Source of the DNA: JBGSKV01 sp041740975
Lineage (GTDB): Bacteria > Bdellovibrionota_B > Oligoflexia > Oligoflexales > JALZUQ01
DNA: 58,369 nt
Direction: 5' to 3'
Assembly: GCA_041740975.1 (NCBI GenBank)
Contig: JBGSKV010000046.1
Span: 1 to 58,369, forward strand
Below are positions 16,715-25,871 of the stretch, piece by piece (position 1 is the stretch's first letter; each line of letters starts with the position of its first letter). The notes below the pieces were generated by a model. The model was not told the DNA's origin. It saw only the letters and a list, made by a program, of their open reading frames with translations, and searched no databases. The position numbers were made by a program, and so were the translations under genes.

Positions 16715-18802
16715 CTAGTTCAGCTCATGCAAAATTCCGGTCAAAGCTAAACGGTGGTCAGGATGCACCAGTCGTTTCAAATCTTTCATCAGAAACTCAA
16801 TATCCATAAAGGCCGAAGCTGACAATTCTTGCCAAACAATCTCGTTTTGAGCATTCACAACAAAAAGTCCATGTATCGGCATAGATTCAAAGTCATCATA
16901 TGCACCCACACTTTTGAATGCAGGCATATTCTCTTGCTGGTAAGTCACCGCCACCAAACTTACACCGAGTGCGTCAAACTCTGGCTGATATTTTTCCAAC
17001 TTTTTGTACTGCGCGTCACACTGAGGGCAATCGGCCAGCAGGAAAACGACTACGGAAGGCTTGCTGCCTCGTTCTGCCCTGAGATCATGCCACTTGCCAG
17101 TTTTGTCAATCCACCGAACATTTTCCATTGTGAACGGTTGCCACAAGAGAGGACCCATGTCTTCGTGCTGTGGGCGACTCGCGTGAACTTCGCGCCAAGC
17201 CGAAAAAGGCTGTCGCCAATCTTCAGCTAAGTTAGAAAAAGTTGAACGCAGCACTTCACTTATGGACTGATTAATCGGAGACTCAAGATCAACTATCTGC
17301 GAAATAGCCTGAGCTTGCTTGAAAGTCGTTTGAGCTTTCTGAGTATTGCCGGCTTTGGCAAAGACCGCACTCGACAATAGTAAGAAAGCGGAGTTTTTCG
17401 AATCTTGTCTGATGAGTTCATCAGCCGAATCGGCAGCGTCTTCATAGAAACCAGCCTTATAGCCATACTTCACGAGATTGTAGAGACCCCAACTGCTTTG
17501 CAGTTGCGCCATACGCTTTAAACGACGATAAGCTGAGGCGTCGCCGTTCATCAGTTGTGATACATTTTCAATTTCATTGCCTATTTCACTTTCAAAAGTT
17601 TCCGGCAAAGCGAGACTCTGACCCGTAAATATTTCGGCAAGTTTACCAATGCGAATGCATTTGTTTCGCAAGTCAGGACTTTCAAACTGAATGCAACTCA
17701 TCACGGGAGTCGCAATCATTTTGGCGGCTAACTCCCAATAGTCTCCTCGCTCAAGGGCTTCTAAGCTTCGATTGAGGCCATGTTGCAAATGACCGTAGTC
17801 ATTCATGCCAGTGTTGCGAATGGGATGGGTGGGTTGCATCAGCAAGTTAAGGCTGACGCGCAAAGCTTTATCAAATGCACTAAGATCCATGAGAGTCCGA
17901 GTTAACCATTCATTATTGTGCGCGTGGTTGTGCAACATAAACGGAAAAACTTTCATGTCTTTCATGTATAGGTGATCAACACGCGCCGAAGCTTCCTGAC
18001 TCCACCATTTTTCAAAATACATCTTGCCTTGGCTATAAGTGTGGCCGGCCATATGCCACAAATGGGCCACGCTCGGCGCTGCAAACCCGGACTGGTCGGC
18101 CGAGAAAATTGCATTTTCATAATCGTAAGGATTGTCCCAAAGGTGAATGACATAATGATGAACGGGATGTTTAGGATTTGCGGATAGGATGTCTCGCGCT
18201 AAACGATCAATATCCATATTGTCGTAGTTGAGCTGGTTTCCCAATTTGCGGGCCCAAATTTCGACCATAAAAAAAGCTTTGGCGTCGAGGTCATCGGGAA
18301 ATCTCTGCCAAACTTCGCGGAGCTTTTCGAGGTATCCGACAGCATTGTTGGACTGATGAAGAGCTTCGAGTGATTCTACGTACAACTGTGTCCGTTCATC
18401 TTTTTCCGCTTGCAGACGATTGCGGGCCTCTGCAGTGAAAGCCGCGGCGCGTGTAGGATTCGGAGCCCACACCGTATTGGCCATGGCCATACCCCAGAAT
18501 GCCAATGCACATGTGTTATCGAGAAAAGCCGCATGGCGAAACGAGCGTTCCGATTCAAAATTCAAAAATCCATGCAACTGGCCTATGCCTTGATTAATAA
18601 ACGCTTTTGCTTCATCAGTGCATTGGTCGGCTTGAAAATGGATATTGTCACCCGCACCAGCGATGATTTTGGCGAATTGTCGAGGACCTTCGTCAAAGGC
18701 CGCACCTTGATGCGAATGCCCCGGATCCGGTTCGCGAAGATGGCCATGGTGGGAAAAGCCAAGCGAAAAAAAAAGTATGCAAAAGAGTGAGCATAATTTC
18801 AT
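16715..18802 (-). CDS. Exported TPR protein with a C-terminal redoxin domain
   Basis: A 695-aa protein with a signal peptide, then a His-rich segment (SHHGHLREPDPGHSHQG). A long helical-repeat region (about residues 60-520) includes family-like blocks such as AFINQGIGQLHGFLNFE and HLWHMAGHTYSQGKMYF. The C-terminal ~150 residues form a thioredoxin/AhpC-like domain with a CPQC motif (C592, C595) after VVVFLLADCPQC. The N-terminal part resembles TPR proteins that count 'food' or metal-linked substrates in planctomycete- and bdellovibrio-type genomes; I do not know a tested function. A periplasmic thiol-disulfide role for the tail is likely. Confidence 0.8.
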   Translation of the reverse strand: MKLCSLFCILFFSLGFSHHGHLREPDPGHSHQGAAFDEGPRQFAKIIAGAGDNIHFQADQCTDEAKAFINQGIGQLHGFLNFESERSFRHAAFLDNTCALAFWGMAMANTVWAPNPTRAAAFTAEARNRLQAEKDERTQLYVESLEALHQSNNAVGYLEKLREVWQRFPDDLDAKAFFMVEIWARKLGNQLNYDNMDIDRLARDILSANPKHPVHHYVIHLWDNPYDYENAIFSADQSGFAAPSVAHLWHMAGHTYSQGKMYFEKWWSQEASARVDHLYMKDMKVFPFMLHNHAHNNEWLTRTLMDLSAFDKALRVSLNLLMQPTHPIRNTGMNDYGHLQHGLNRSLEALERGDYWELAAKMIATPVMSCIQFESPDLRNKCIRIGKLAEIFTGQSLALPETFESEIGNEIENVSQLMNGDASAYRRLKRMAQLQSSWGLYNLVKYGYKAGFYEDAADSADELIRQDSKNSAFLLLSSAVFAKAGNTQKAQTTFKQAQAISQIVDLESPINQSISEVLRSTFSNLAEDWRQPFSAWREVHASRPQHEDMGPLLWQPFTMENVRWIDKTGKWHDLRAERGSKPSVVVFLLADCPQCDAQYKKLEKYQPEFDALGVSLVAVTYQQENMPAFKSVGAYDDFESMPIHGLFVVNAQNEIVWQELSASAFMDIEFLMKDLKRLVHPDHRLALTGILHELN

Positions 18803-18916
18803 GAGTGGGACCTCGTTGTCTAAAAATAGGCGAATGGTGATGCGTCATTCTGCCATGGAGGGGGGGCGAGGTCTAATGAGAATTATCAAGAGAGGGAGGA
18901 TCGCGCGAAAGTCTTG

Positions 18917-21163
18917 CTAGACTGTGTTTTCATAAACACTGTCAATAAACTTTTGGCTGTTTTTGGGATCACCTATGAGCCAAAGAGTGTCGTTGGCGGC
19001 GAGACGAAAATCTGACTTTGGGCTCTTGATCCGAGTCTGATTGCGTTCTACACCCACTGCTAGGCAGTTAAATTTGGCACTGATATCGGTCTCGCGCAGA
19101 GACTTTCCTATCAAGGGAGAACTTGCCGGTACGATCACTTGACGCAACGTAAAGCGACCTGGAGAGGATGAGTCGGCGATGTTGACGTCATCCGTCGTGA
19201 GTAATTCATCTTTTATAACTTCGAATTCCTTATCACTAGCAAAGCAAAGTAGAGTGTCATGCGGGTAAACTCTTTCGCCTGCACCGGGTGCGATAATTTG
19301 TTGTGATCCTCGCTCGATAGCGATGACGTTCACACCGTACTTTTCTCGAAGTTTGAGCTCGTGGAGAGTGTATCCCAAAATTTTTGCTGTTGGAGGAATG
19401 AACAAGGGCACCAAATGCGCATCCCAAGGCACAAGTCCCGAATTCACGCCATTGATTTTGGTAGAAGATGTATCTTGAGCGAATCCCTCCATAAATCGCT
19501 TCTCAAGGGCCACAGAAACTGTACCCACTCGACTGCGAAAAATGGTGAAGAGGGCGACAAATACAGCCAGAAAGAATACGAGAGAAATCCAACCTGAGAA
19601 AAACTCGGCGCTAATAAAAGCAATAAAGAAAAATACGCAGACGTAGGAAAAAGCTTCACCTAGATTGATGTTGATCTTACGTCGGGCCGCAGCACCAATG
19701 TTGCGGTCTTCTTGCGTACGGACTACCGAAAGCATAGCCCAAAAGAAAGGAGAGCAGGCAATCATCGTAACTAGCCAAGCGAGTGTTCTCGAAAGCGATT
19801 CATTTTGAACGTATCGGTCTAGCCAACGCGGTACATAGCGCGATGAGAATACAAAAATGGCCAAAATAACGACGCCATGTCCCATAATCCGCAGCGCTTG
19901 GTTCATAAACTTTCGTTTCTGATCAGAGCTGGAAGTATGGCGTTGGAACCATTGGCGGTAGTTTGACAATGCGGTTGCCATGCTCTTAGGAACGGATGCA
20001 TCCAAGCGATCCGAAAAACGAAGAGAAAATTTGATCATATAAGGCGTCGTAAAAGTAGTGAAAAGCGAACTGGCAACAATGATGGGATACAACTCAGCAT
20101 TGATAACGTTGAGTGACTGCCCAAGGGCCGCGATAATAAACGAGAACTCACCAATTTGGGCTTTGCTGAAACTGGCATGAACGGACGTTTTCAGTGTCTG
20201 ACCGGTGGCCAGTGATCCTATAAAAACAGAAATCACTTTACCGATGATGATGACTAAACTGAGGAGTGCCACATGCCAAAAATTATCGACGATCACTTTA
20301 GGGTCGAGAAGCATACCCACGGATACAAAGAAAATGGCGCCAAAGACATCTTTGAGCGGTGCAATCAGATGTTCAATTCGCTTGACTTGAGTTGTTTCGG
20401 AAAGAATGGATCCCATGATGAAGGCGCCCAAGGCGACAGAGTAATTGTATTTGGCGGCGATCGTCACCATGATCAGGCAGAGTCCGATAGCCGTAATCGT
20501 CAGCATTTCATCGTTGCCTCGCTCGGCAATCTTGGAAATAATGCGTGGCACCCAGAAAATTCCGAAAATAATCCAAATGCTCACGACAAAAACCAGTTTG
20601 ATGCCAGAAATGAGTATGGCTCCGGGATCGACGAGAGATTGAGTTGCAAAGCTCGTTAAACCAACCAACATTAAAATAGCTGCGAGATCCTCGACGATAA
20701 GGATGCCGAAAACCAGCTCGGCGAAGCGTCGGTTCTTGAGTTTGAGTTCTTCGAAGGCCTTGATGATGATTGTCGTCGATGAAATCGCGATCATGCAACC
20801 TAGAAAAATGGAGTCGAATTTTGTCCAGCCGAAGGCCTTGGCTAAATAATAACCAAGAAAGACCATAACGATAATCTGAAAGAGACCGGTGAGACCGGCG
20901 GAAGGTCCCAGTCGCATCAAACGTCTGAAACTAAACTCTAGTCCGAGGTTGAACATCAAAAAAATCACGCCCAGCTCGGCCCAGATTTTGACGTTTTCAG
21001 TATCGATCAGGGAAAACACGGAGGGAGAATATGGTCCTACGACGAGGCCGGCAGCGATGTAACCCAGTACGACTGGCTGTTTGATGAGTTTGAACAAATA
21101 TGTAATAACAGCGGCAACGCCAAGGATGACTGCTAAGTCTTGTATGAGGGGCGCGATGTGCAC
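18917..21163 (-). CDS. Kef-type monovalent cation:proton antiporter with TrkA-C domains
   Basis: A 748-aa inner-membrane protein. Residues about 1-390 are the CPA2 Na+/H+ exchanger-type core with 12 or so helices (AALVVGPYSPS, IFLMFNLGLEF, FGILIVEDLAAILM, FFVSVGML). More hydrophobic segments lie at about 430-545. The tail holds two RCK_C/TrkA-C-like ligand domains (around 585-660 and 670-745, each ending near DTLLCF or DTLWLIGD). There is no NAD-binding TrkA-N (RCK_N) domain between them, unlike E. coli KefB/KefC, so gating by glutathione adducts is not expected. It probably exchanges K+ or Na+ for protons. It is transcribed alone, divergent from the deaminase gene. Confidence 0.87.
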   Translation of the reverse strand: MHIAPLIQDLAVILGVAAVITYLFKLIKQPVVLGYIAAGLVVGPYSPSVFSLIDTENVKIWAELGVIFLMFNLGLEFSFRRLMRLGPSAGLTGLFQIIVMVFLGYYLAKAFGWTKFDSIFLGCMIAISSTTIIIKAFEELKLKNRRFAELVFGILIVEDLAAILMLVGLTSFATQSLVDPGAILISGIKLVFVVSIWIIFGIFWVPRIISKIAERGNDEMLTITAIGLCLIMVTIAAKYNYSVALGAFIMGSILSETTQVKRIEHLIAPLKDVFGAIFFVSVGMLLDPKVIVDNFWHVALLSLVIIIGKVISVFIGSLATGQTLKTSVHASFSKAQIGEFSFIIAALGQSLNVINAELYPIIVASSLFTTFTTPYMIKFSLRFSDRLDASVPKSMATALSNYRQWFQRHTSSSDQKRKFMNQALRIMGHGVVILAIFVFSSRYVPRWLDRYVQNESLSRTLAWLVTMIACSPFFWAMLSVVRTQEDRNIGAAARRKININLGEAFSYVCVFFFIAFISAEFFSGWISLVFFLAVFVALFTIFRSRVGTVSVALEKRFMEGFAQDTSSTKINGVNSGLVPWDAHLVPLFIPPTAKILGYTLHELKLREKYGVNVIAIERGSQQIIAPGAGERVYPHDTLLCFASDKEFEVIKDELLTTDDVNIADSSSPGRFTLRQVIVPASSPLIGKSLRETDISAKFNCLAVGVERNQTRIKSPKSDFRLAANDTLWLIGDPKNSQKFIDSVYENTV

Positions 21164-21287
21164 GAGTGAGGTTCCCGAATCCGTTACAGGACTTTATTTT
21201 GCCACGATGAGCCACATTCGTCCACGCATTAGCAGCATCATGTAAATTAAATGTTAGATCGATAAGAATAAGAAACAAGGAGAACGC

Positions 21288-21755
21288 GTGAGTTCCCAAT
21301 TTATGCGGCGAGCGATCCAGTTGTCGCGCGACAAAATGATGCAAGGTGCGGGCGGTCCATTTGGAGCCGTAATTGTTCAAAACGGTGAAATTATCTCGGA
21401 AGGATGGAATCAAGTCACGAGTACAAACGATCCAACCGCTCACGCTGAAGTCGTCGCCATACGTCTTGCCTGCGAAAAACTTGGGGTGTTTTCACTGAAT
21501 GGCTGCGAAATTTATACAAGTTGCGAGCCTTGCCCTATGTGCTTGGGCGCTATTTACTGGGCAAGGCTCGACAAAATTTACTTTGCCAACTCTCGCCTAG
21601 ATGCGGCGAATATTGATTTTGATGACGAATTCCTATATCGAGAAATAGGCTTGGACTTGTCAAAAAGACGTATTCCGACTCTTCAGATGGGCCGTGAAGA
21701 AGCAATTGCGGTTTTTTATGAATGGAAAAAAAAGTTGGATAAAATAAATTATTGA
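21288..21755 (+). CDS. guaD: Guanine deaminase (cytidine deaminase-fold, GuaD-like)
   Basis: A 155-aa zinc deaminase. Zinc ligands H52, C82 and C85 and the catalytic E54 are seen in TAHAEVVAIR and CEPCPMCLGAIYWAR. The preceding NDPTAHAE, the DAANIDFDDEFLYREIGL block and the aromatic C-terminal Y-x-W segment are closer to B. subtilis GuaD (156 aa) than to tRNA deaminase TadA, so guanine to xanthine conversion is the best guess. The GTG start at 21288 is supported by AAGGAGAA 5-11 nt upstream. No purine catabolic partner is adjacent. Confidence 0.85.
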   Translation: MSSQFMRRAIQLSRDKMMQGAGGPFGAVIVQNGEIISEGWNQVTSTNDPTAHAEVVAIRLACEKLGVFSLNGCEIYTSCEPCPMCLGAIYWARLDKIYFANSRLDAANIDFDDEFLYREIGLDLSKRRIPTLQMGREEAIAVFYEWKKKLDKINY

Positions 21756-21944
21756 GTTTGCGAATTAGATTCTCAGGGTCGAAAGCTTTCTGTTCGCAAA
21801 GTTCATGAGAGGGCTGGTCATGTCTGAATTGCGTCTTGGATTTACCTGGCGAAAACCATATGATCTGGTAAAATGATTGATATGACAAGTGTTTTTGGGT
21901 GTATGCAGAATCCGAAGCGAATGGGCTGAAAGTTTTTCAAAAAA

Positions 21945-23543
21945 ATGGATATGCGCGAAAGTAAGTTGAAGACCTGGACGGCCTGGTTATTGCAGATATC
22001 TGTGATACCGCTTTTGTTTTTAATCCCCATCTATACTGATGAGATTGCTTACAAGATTCTGCATGCACGCTTCCTAATTGATGGAATATTTGCAAACTCT
22101 GTTTATCCTCAGTGCTGGAACCCGGGCAATGATTTAAATGTTCCCGTTCTTTTCTGGCCGTTTAGATTCCTCGCTTCCTTAATCTATAGCGCTCATTTTT
22201 CACCGCTTTGGATTCGACTTTTGTCATGTTTACATGTTCTGGTTGCCACCGGCTTCGTTCTTTATATTTCGCAACAGTTTTATAAAAAAAGGCCTTTTTT
22301 AGATGTAACTTGTTTATTTTTAATTGCGATTACCCCGATGAGTTTGGTCTTTTCAAGGCCAGAGTTTGTTATATTTAGCTTACTTGCATGTTCTATCCTC
22401 GTTAGTTACAATTTTTATCATGCAGAGTCTGTCAAAAAGCAGTGCTGGCTGGCACTAGTGTTGCTTTTGATGTTTATTGGGATTCTGTCTTTTCACCTTA
22501 AATCATTGTTCTTCTTCCCAATGTTCTTTCTGGTCTTTCTGTTTTCACCTCTCCGAAGGTGGTGGAAAGTAGCTTTCATCGCGCTGCTTTGTCTGACTGT
22601 ATTTTCGGTTCGGCGTAGTACCTCGGAGCAACTGCTATGCCCGGATTCGCCCATAACAGCAGAGATTTGGCGAGGCGAAGCACTTAATCCCGTCGATTTG
22701 GTTGCCGATCCGATCAAGGGAATCGGGCAGCTTCTAGAAAATCTTTCCCGTTCGAGGATTTATTTTGAGTCTTTGATGTACCGGCGGACTTATACGAGCG
22801 GTTGGCTGCCGCAAACGACGTTTTATAACCTAGGCGGTGAGATCATCAATAATCTAGCCACTTTTTACTTTTTTTGCTTCGCACTTCTAATCTTAGCCGC
22901 AATCGGTAAAGCGATTTATCTTATTTTTAGTCGAAAGTGCAGGTTGGACGACCTTGTTCTTATTGGCATGTTTGTTTATTTTCTTATCGTTAGTAGCATT
23001 CAGACCTTCAAAAACGCTTACGAAGCTACTCTTTTAGTCCCGATGTTTGTTGTCTCATTTATCATCGCATTTAATAAGTTTAACTGTGAAAAATTTAAGT
23101 ATATTTCGTTGTTTCGAACGGGATTGCTGGCGGTGGTTCTCATGTCTTTGGCTGCAAATTATTATAGTTTCCGCTCTCCTTATCAAGACTGGTTGACAGA
23201 TCAGAACCTGAAGTTCCAAAGGCATTCTTTTACACTTTTCTATTATTATGCCCACAAAGACGTAGCTTTAGAATTGTATAGAGAGTGCGGCTTACCGGAT
23301 GACGTTAAAGACGCGAAGCATCTGGTTCTCGATGATGTCACTTACGGCTACTTTTATAAAAGTCAACGTCCCTATCACGTGCTTTACTTGGTTGGAAAGT
23401 GGGGTAAGGCGACGGAAAAGGGTTTGGTTGAGTTTTTGAATGAAAGAAAGTCCAGTGGAATCTTGGCGCGGTGTTACGAATTACCAGAAGAGTACCAAGC
23501 TATATCGCTCAAGAGGGACGATTTTTGCTGTTTGAAGCTCTAA
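21945..23543 (+). CDS. Polytopic membrane protein, GT-C glycosyltransferase-like
   Basis: A 532-aa protein with about 10-12 predicted membrane helices and a C-terminal soluble part (about 420-532). An acidic pair D32-E33 stands right after the first helix, at the start of the first extracytoplasmic loop, as in GT-C enzymes that use lipid-linked sugars. Overall composition is strongly aromatic and hydrophobic. A role in glycosylation of envelope lipids or proteins is inferred from topology only; no close family was recognised. There is no clear ribosome site. AT content looks somewhat higher than in neighbouring genes. Confidence 0.68.
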   Translation: MDMRESKLKTWTAWLLQISVIPLLFLIPIYTDEIAYKILHARFLIDGIFANSVYPQCWNPGNDLNVPVLFWPFRFLASLIYSAHFSPLWIRLLSCLHVLVATGFVLYISQQFYKKRPFLDVTCLFLIAITPMSLVFSRPEFVIFSLLACSILVSYNFYHAESVKKQCWLALVLLLMFIGILSFHLKSLFFFPMFFLVFLFSPLRRWWKVAFIALLCLTVFSVRRSTSEQLLCPDSPITAEIWRGEALNPVDLVADPIKGIGQLLENLSRSRIYFESLMYRRTYTSGWLPQTTFYNLGGEIINNLATFYFFCFALLILAAIGKAIYLIFSRKCRLDDLVLIGMFVYFLIVSSIQTFKNAYEATLLVPMFVVSFIIAFNKFNCEKFKYISLFRTGLLAVVLMSLAANYYSFRSPYQDWLTDQNLKFQRHSFTLFYYYAHKDVALELYRECGLPDDVKDAKHLVLDDVTYGYFYKSQRPYHVLYLVGKWGKATEKGLVEFLNERKSSGILARCYELPEEYQAISLKRDDFCCLKL

Positions 23544-23627
23544 GGATAATGGACCTCAAATGTGACTTGTTAGATGATGACGTAAGGCTTAAGATAGGAA
23601 TGCTTCAAGTTCTTTGTGGGGTGGTTT

Positions 23628-24173
23628 ATGGTTTATGTAGTTAAATTACTATTCTTATCATTGGGGATTTCTGTCATGGCAACTGGCGCCGAAAATGCAA
23701 AATCAGTACATGATTTCACAATTCAGTCTATCGCGAGTAAGCCTCTTGCCTTATCCAAATATAAAGGCAAAGTTTTGCTAATCGTTAATACGGCTTCGAA
23801 GTGTGGTTTCACGTATCAGTACGAAGGCCTTGAGAAGCTTTATAAAACATATCAGGCTAAAGGTCTTCAAGTTCTCGGAGTTCCGTCGAATGACTTCGGA
23901 GCACAAGAGCCGGGAAACGAAGAAGAAATTCAAAAGTTCTGCAAAATTAAATATGGTGTGACATTCGATCTCGGTAAAAAGGAAGTCGTATCTGGTTCAA
24001 ATAAAAGCGATTTATTTGCATTCCTCACGACGAAAGGTCCTGAAGCCGGAGAAGTGAAGTGGAACTTTGAAAAGTTTCTCGTTGATAAAAACGGCAAGGT
24101 CGTCGCTCGCTTCGGTTCTAAGGTGAAGCCCGAAGATAAAGCGATGATAACAGCGATAGAGAAGTTACTTTAA
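23628..24173 (+). CDS. Glutathione peroxidase-family thiol peroxidase, exported
   Basis: A 181-aa protein (start ATG 23628, after GTGGGGTGG; a GTG at 23616 is also open) with an N-terminal signal peptide ending near TGA-E. The peroxidatic Cys is C59 in NTASKCGFT, followed by the family residues Q93 (GAQEPGN), W145 and N146 (VKWNFEKFLVDKNG). C105 (KFCKIKYGV) is the usual resolving Cys of thioredoxin-dependent members. It has Cys in place of selenocysteine. It probably reduces peroxides in the periplasm. Secretion is notable, as many bacterial homologues are cytoplasmic. Confidence 0.9.
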   Translation: MVYVVKLLFLSLGISVMATGAENAKSVHDFTIQSIASKPLALSKYKGKVLLIVNTASKCGFTYQYEGLEKLYKTYQAKGLQVLGVPSNDFGAQEPGNEEEIQKFCKIKYGVTFDLGKKEVVSGSNKSDLFAFLTTKGPEAGEVKWNFEKFLVDKNGKVVARFGSKVKPEDKAMITAIEKLL

Positions 24174-24187
24174 TAAAGGAAACACTT

Positions 24188-24397
24188 GTGAAAGTAGATC
24201 CCATAATTAAAATGTCGGCGGTCGTAATCGTTCTGTTTTTAATGACGGTTGCGATTTTATTTTTATTAAATATGATAAGCCAAGCGCAGCTGATGGACCT
24301 TTCCCTAAAGTTTTTGGTTTTGGTCGGGGTTTTGGGAATCGGCTCATTTCTTATCAAGCTCATTGCTTTTGGTGTGACTAGGTCAGACAAAAGTTGA
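24188..24397 (+). CDS. Small two-helix membrane protein, unknown
   Basis: A 69-aa protein with two hydrophobic segments (about residues 10-28 and 41-60) joined by a short loop, starting at a GTG with AAAGGAAA upstream and only 14 nt after the glutathione peroxidase stop. The spacing suggests co-transcription with that gene. No family is recognised. Confidence 0.65.
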   Translation: MKVDPIIKMSAVVIVLFLMTVAILFLLNMISQAQLMDLSLKFLVLVGVLGIGSFLIKLIAFGVTRSDKS

Positions 24398-24431
24398 TAC
24401 TTTCATGACTTCAGGCAAGTCTAGGTAGAAT

Positions 24432-25871
24432 ATGGAAGCAAAATCTGGGAGCATGTTCGAGCAGCCTGTGGTTTTCGTCGATTTGGAAACAACCGGCGGC
24501 AGAGCAGGGCACAGTCGAATTATAGAAGTTGCAGCCATACGTTTGGAAGTGGATGGATCCACGCAGACTTATCAAACACTTATCCATCCAGGTTCCGAGA
24601 TTCCGTTTTTTATCACACAAATTACCGGGATCTCCGATCGTGACGTTGAAGATAGTCCTGAGTTCGCTGCGATCGCCGGAGATCTACATAAATTTTTGGC
24701 AGGGGCTATTTTCATTGCCCACAATGTTCGATTTGATTATTCCTTTTTGAAAGCCGAGTTTGAAAGCTGCGGGTTTTGTTTTGATCCCGAACTTCGTTGT
24801 ACCGTTAGACTATCTCGCGCACTTTACAGTGAACATCCTAAGCATAGTTTAGAGACGATTATCCACCGCCATGGACTGGTGGTTGAAGCGCGACATCGTG
24901 CATACGCCGATACTAAGGCAATTTTTGACTTTGCAAAACTGGCTTACGACGAACATGGTCATGAGAAATTTCATTTTGCTTTTCATCAGCAGAAGAAACG
25001 TCAAACGCTGCCGCCGAATTTGGACGAGGCTCAGCTTAAACGCTTAAAAAATACCACTGGGGTGTATATTTTTGAAGACGAACAGCATCGGCCACTTTAT
25101 GTTGGCAAGAGTGTAAAGCTGCGAAGTCGAGTCTTGTCACATTTTGCGAGTGATACCAAAGTCCACCGGGAGATGCGTCTATCCCAGCAAGTCCGTCACA
25201 TTCGTACCATTGAAACGGCTAGTGAATTAGAGGCGCTCTTACTAGAGTCAGAATTGGTTAAGGAGCTTATGCCTACCCACAACCGACGGTTGCGCAAGAA
25301 AAAATCCCTGCTGGTTTTGCATCGTGAAGAAAATGAGGCGGGGTATTTTCAGGTACAGATCAAACGACTTGGCGATATCGACCCGCAAAATCTCCTCAGT
25401 TCGTATGGGATTTTTCCCAGCCTGGCCGCTGCCAAATCTTTTTTGATCGAGGCGCAGGGCAGACTTCAGCTTTGTCCGAAACTTCTGGGACTTGAAAAGG
25501 GGAGGCACGGCTGTTTTTCATTCCAACTGAAAAAATGCCATGGGGCCTGTGTCGGAGAAGAGTCCCCGGTCGCCTACAACATCAGAGTCGTCGAAGCCTT
25601 GGCCGATTCAAAATTTATCGATTGGCCTTTTGATGGCCCTATCTTAATGGCACCGAAGAAAACGACGGTGACGCGAGCAATTGTCATTGATCAGTGGACG
25701 GTACGAGGTTTTGCGAATGCTGAGTTTGATGGAGCAATTTGTTTTGAGGAAAAGAAGTTTGATTTCGACTTAGACGCGTACAAAATTATCAAGAAGTCTC
25801 TGACGACGGATCGCCGTAAGTTCAAAATTGTGGACTATGATTTTGGAAGCGCGCCTAATGGCCTCACTTAA
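24432..25871 (+). CDS. DEDDh exonuclease fused to a UvrC-type GIY-YIG nuclease
   Basis: A 479-aa DNA-acting protein. Residues about 12-170 are an epsilon-like 3'-5' exonuclease with D17 and E19 (FVDLETTG), D102 (VRFDYSF), H155 and D160 (HRAYADT). Residues about 205-290 are a GIY-YIG endonuclease domain with GVY at 210-212, YVG at 223-225, arginines in KLRSRV and a likely catalytic Glu in SELEALLLESELV. The rest (about 300-479) follows the UvrC/Cho-like pattern with a cluster of cysteines in HGCFSFQLKKCHGACVG. Such exonuclease-GIY-YIG fusions are known in bacteria and are thought to act in DNA repair. It overlaps the next gene by 14 nt. Confidence 0.88.
   Translation: MEAKSGSMFEQPVVFVDLETTGGRAGHSRIIEVAAIRLEVDGSTQTYQTLIHPGSEIPFFITQITGISDRDVEDSPEFAAIAGDLHKFLAGAIFIAHNVRFDYSFLKAEFESCGFCFDPELRCTVRLSRALYSEHPKHSLETIIHRHGLVVEARHRAYADTKAIFDFAKLAYDEHGHEKFHFAFHQQKKRQTLPPNLDEAQLKRLKNTTGVYIFEDEQHRPLYVGKSVKLRSRVLSHFASDTKVHREMRLSQQVRHIRTIETASELEALLLESELVKELMPTHNRRLRKKKSLLVLHREENEAGYFQVQIKRLGDIDPQNLLSSYGIFPSLAAAKSFLIEAQGRLQLCPKLLGLEKGRHGCFSFQLKKCHGACVGEESPVAYNIRVVEALADSKFIDWPFDGPILMAPKKTTVTRAIVIDQWTVRGFANAEFDGAICFEEKKFDFDLDAYKIIKKSLTTDRRKFKIVDYDFGSAPNGLT

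Noticed and set aside
19279..19293. Sequence resembling the CTGCACCGGTGCAG palindrome
   Set aside because: It has an extra G in the centre (CACCGGGTGC) and lies in the antiporter gene; not a true copy.
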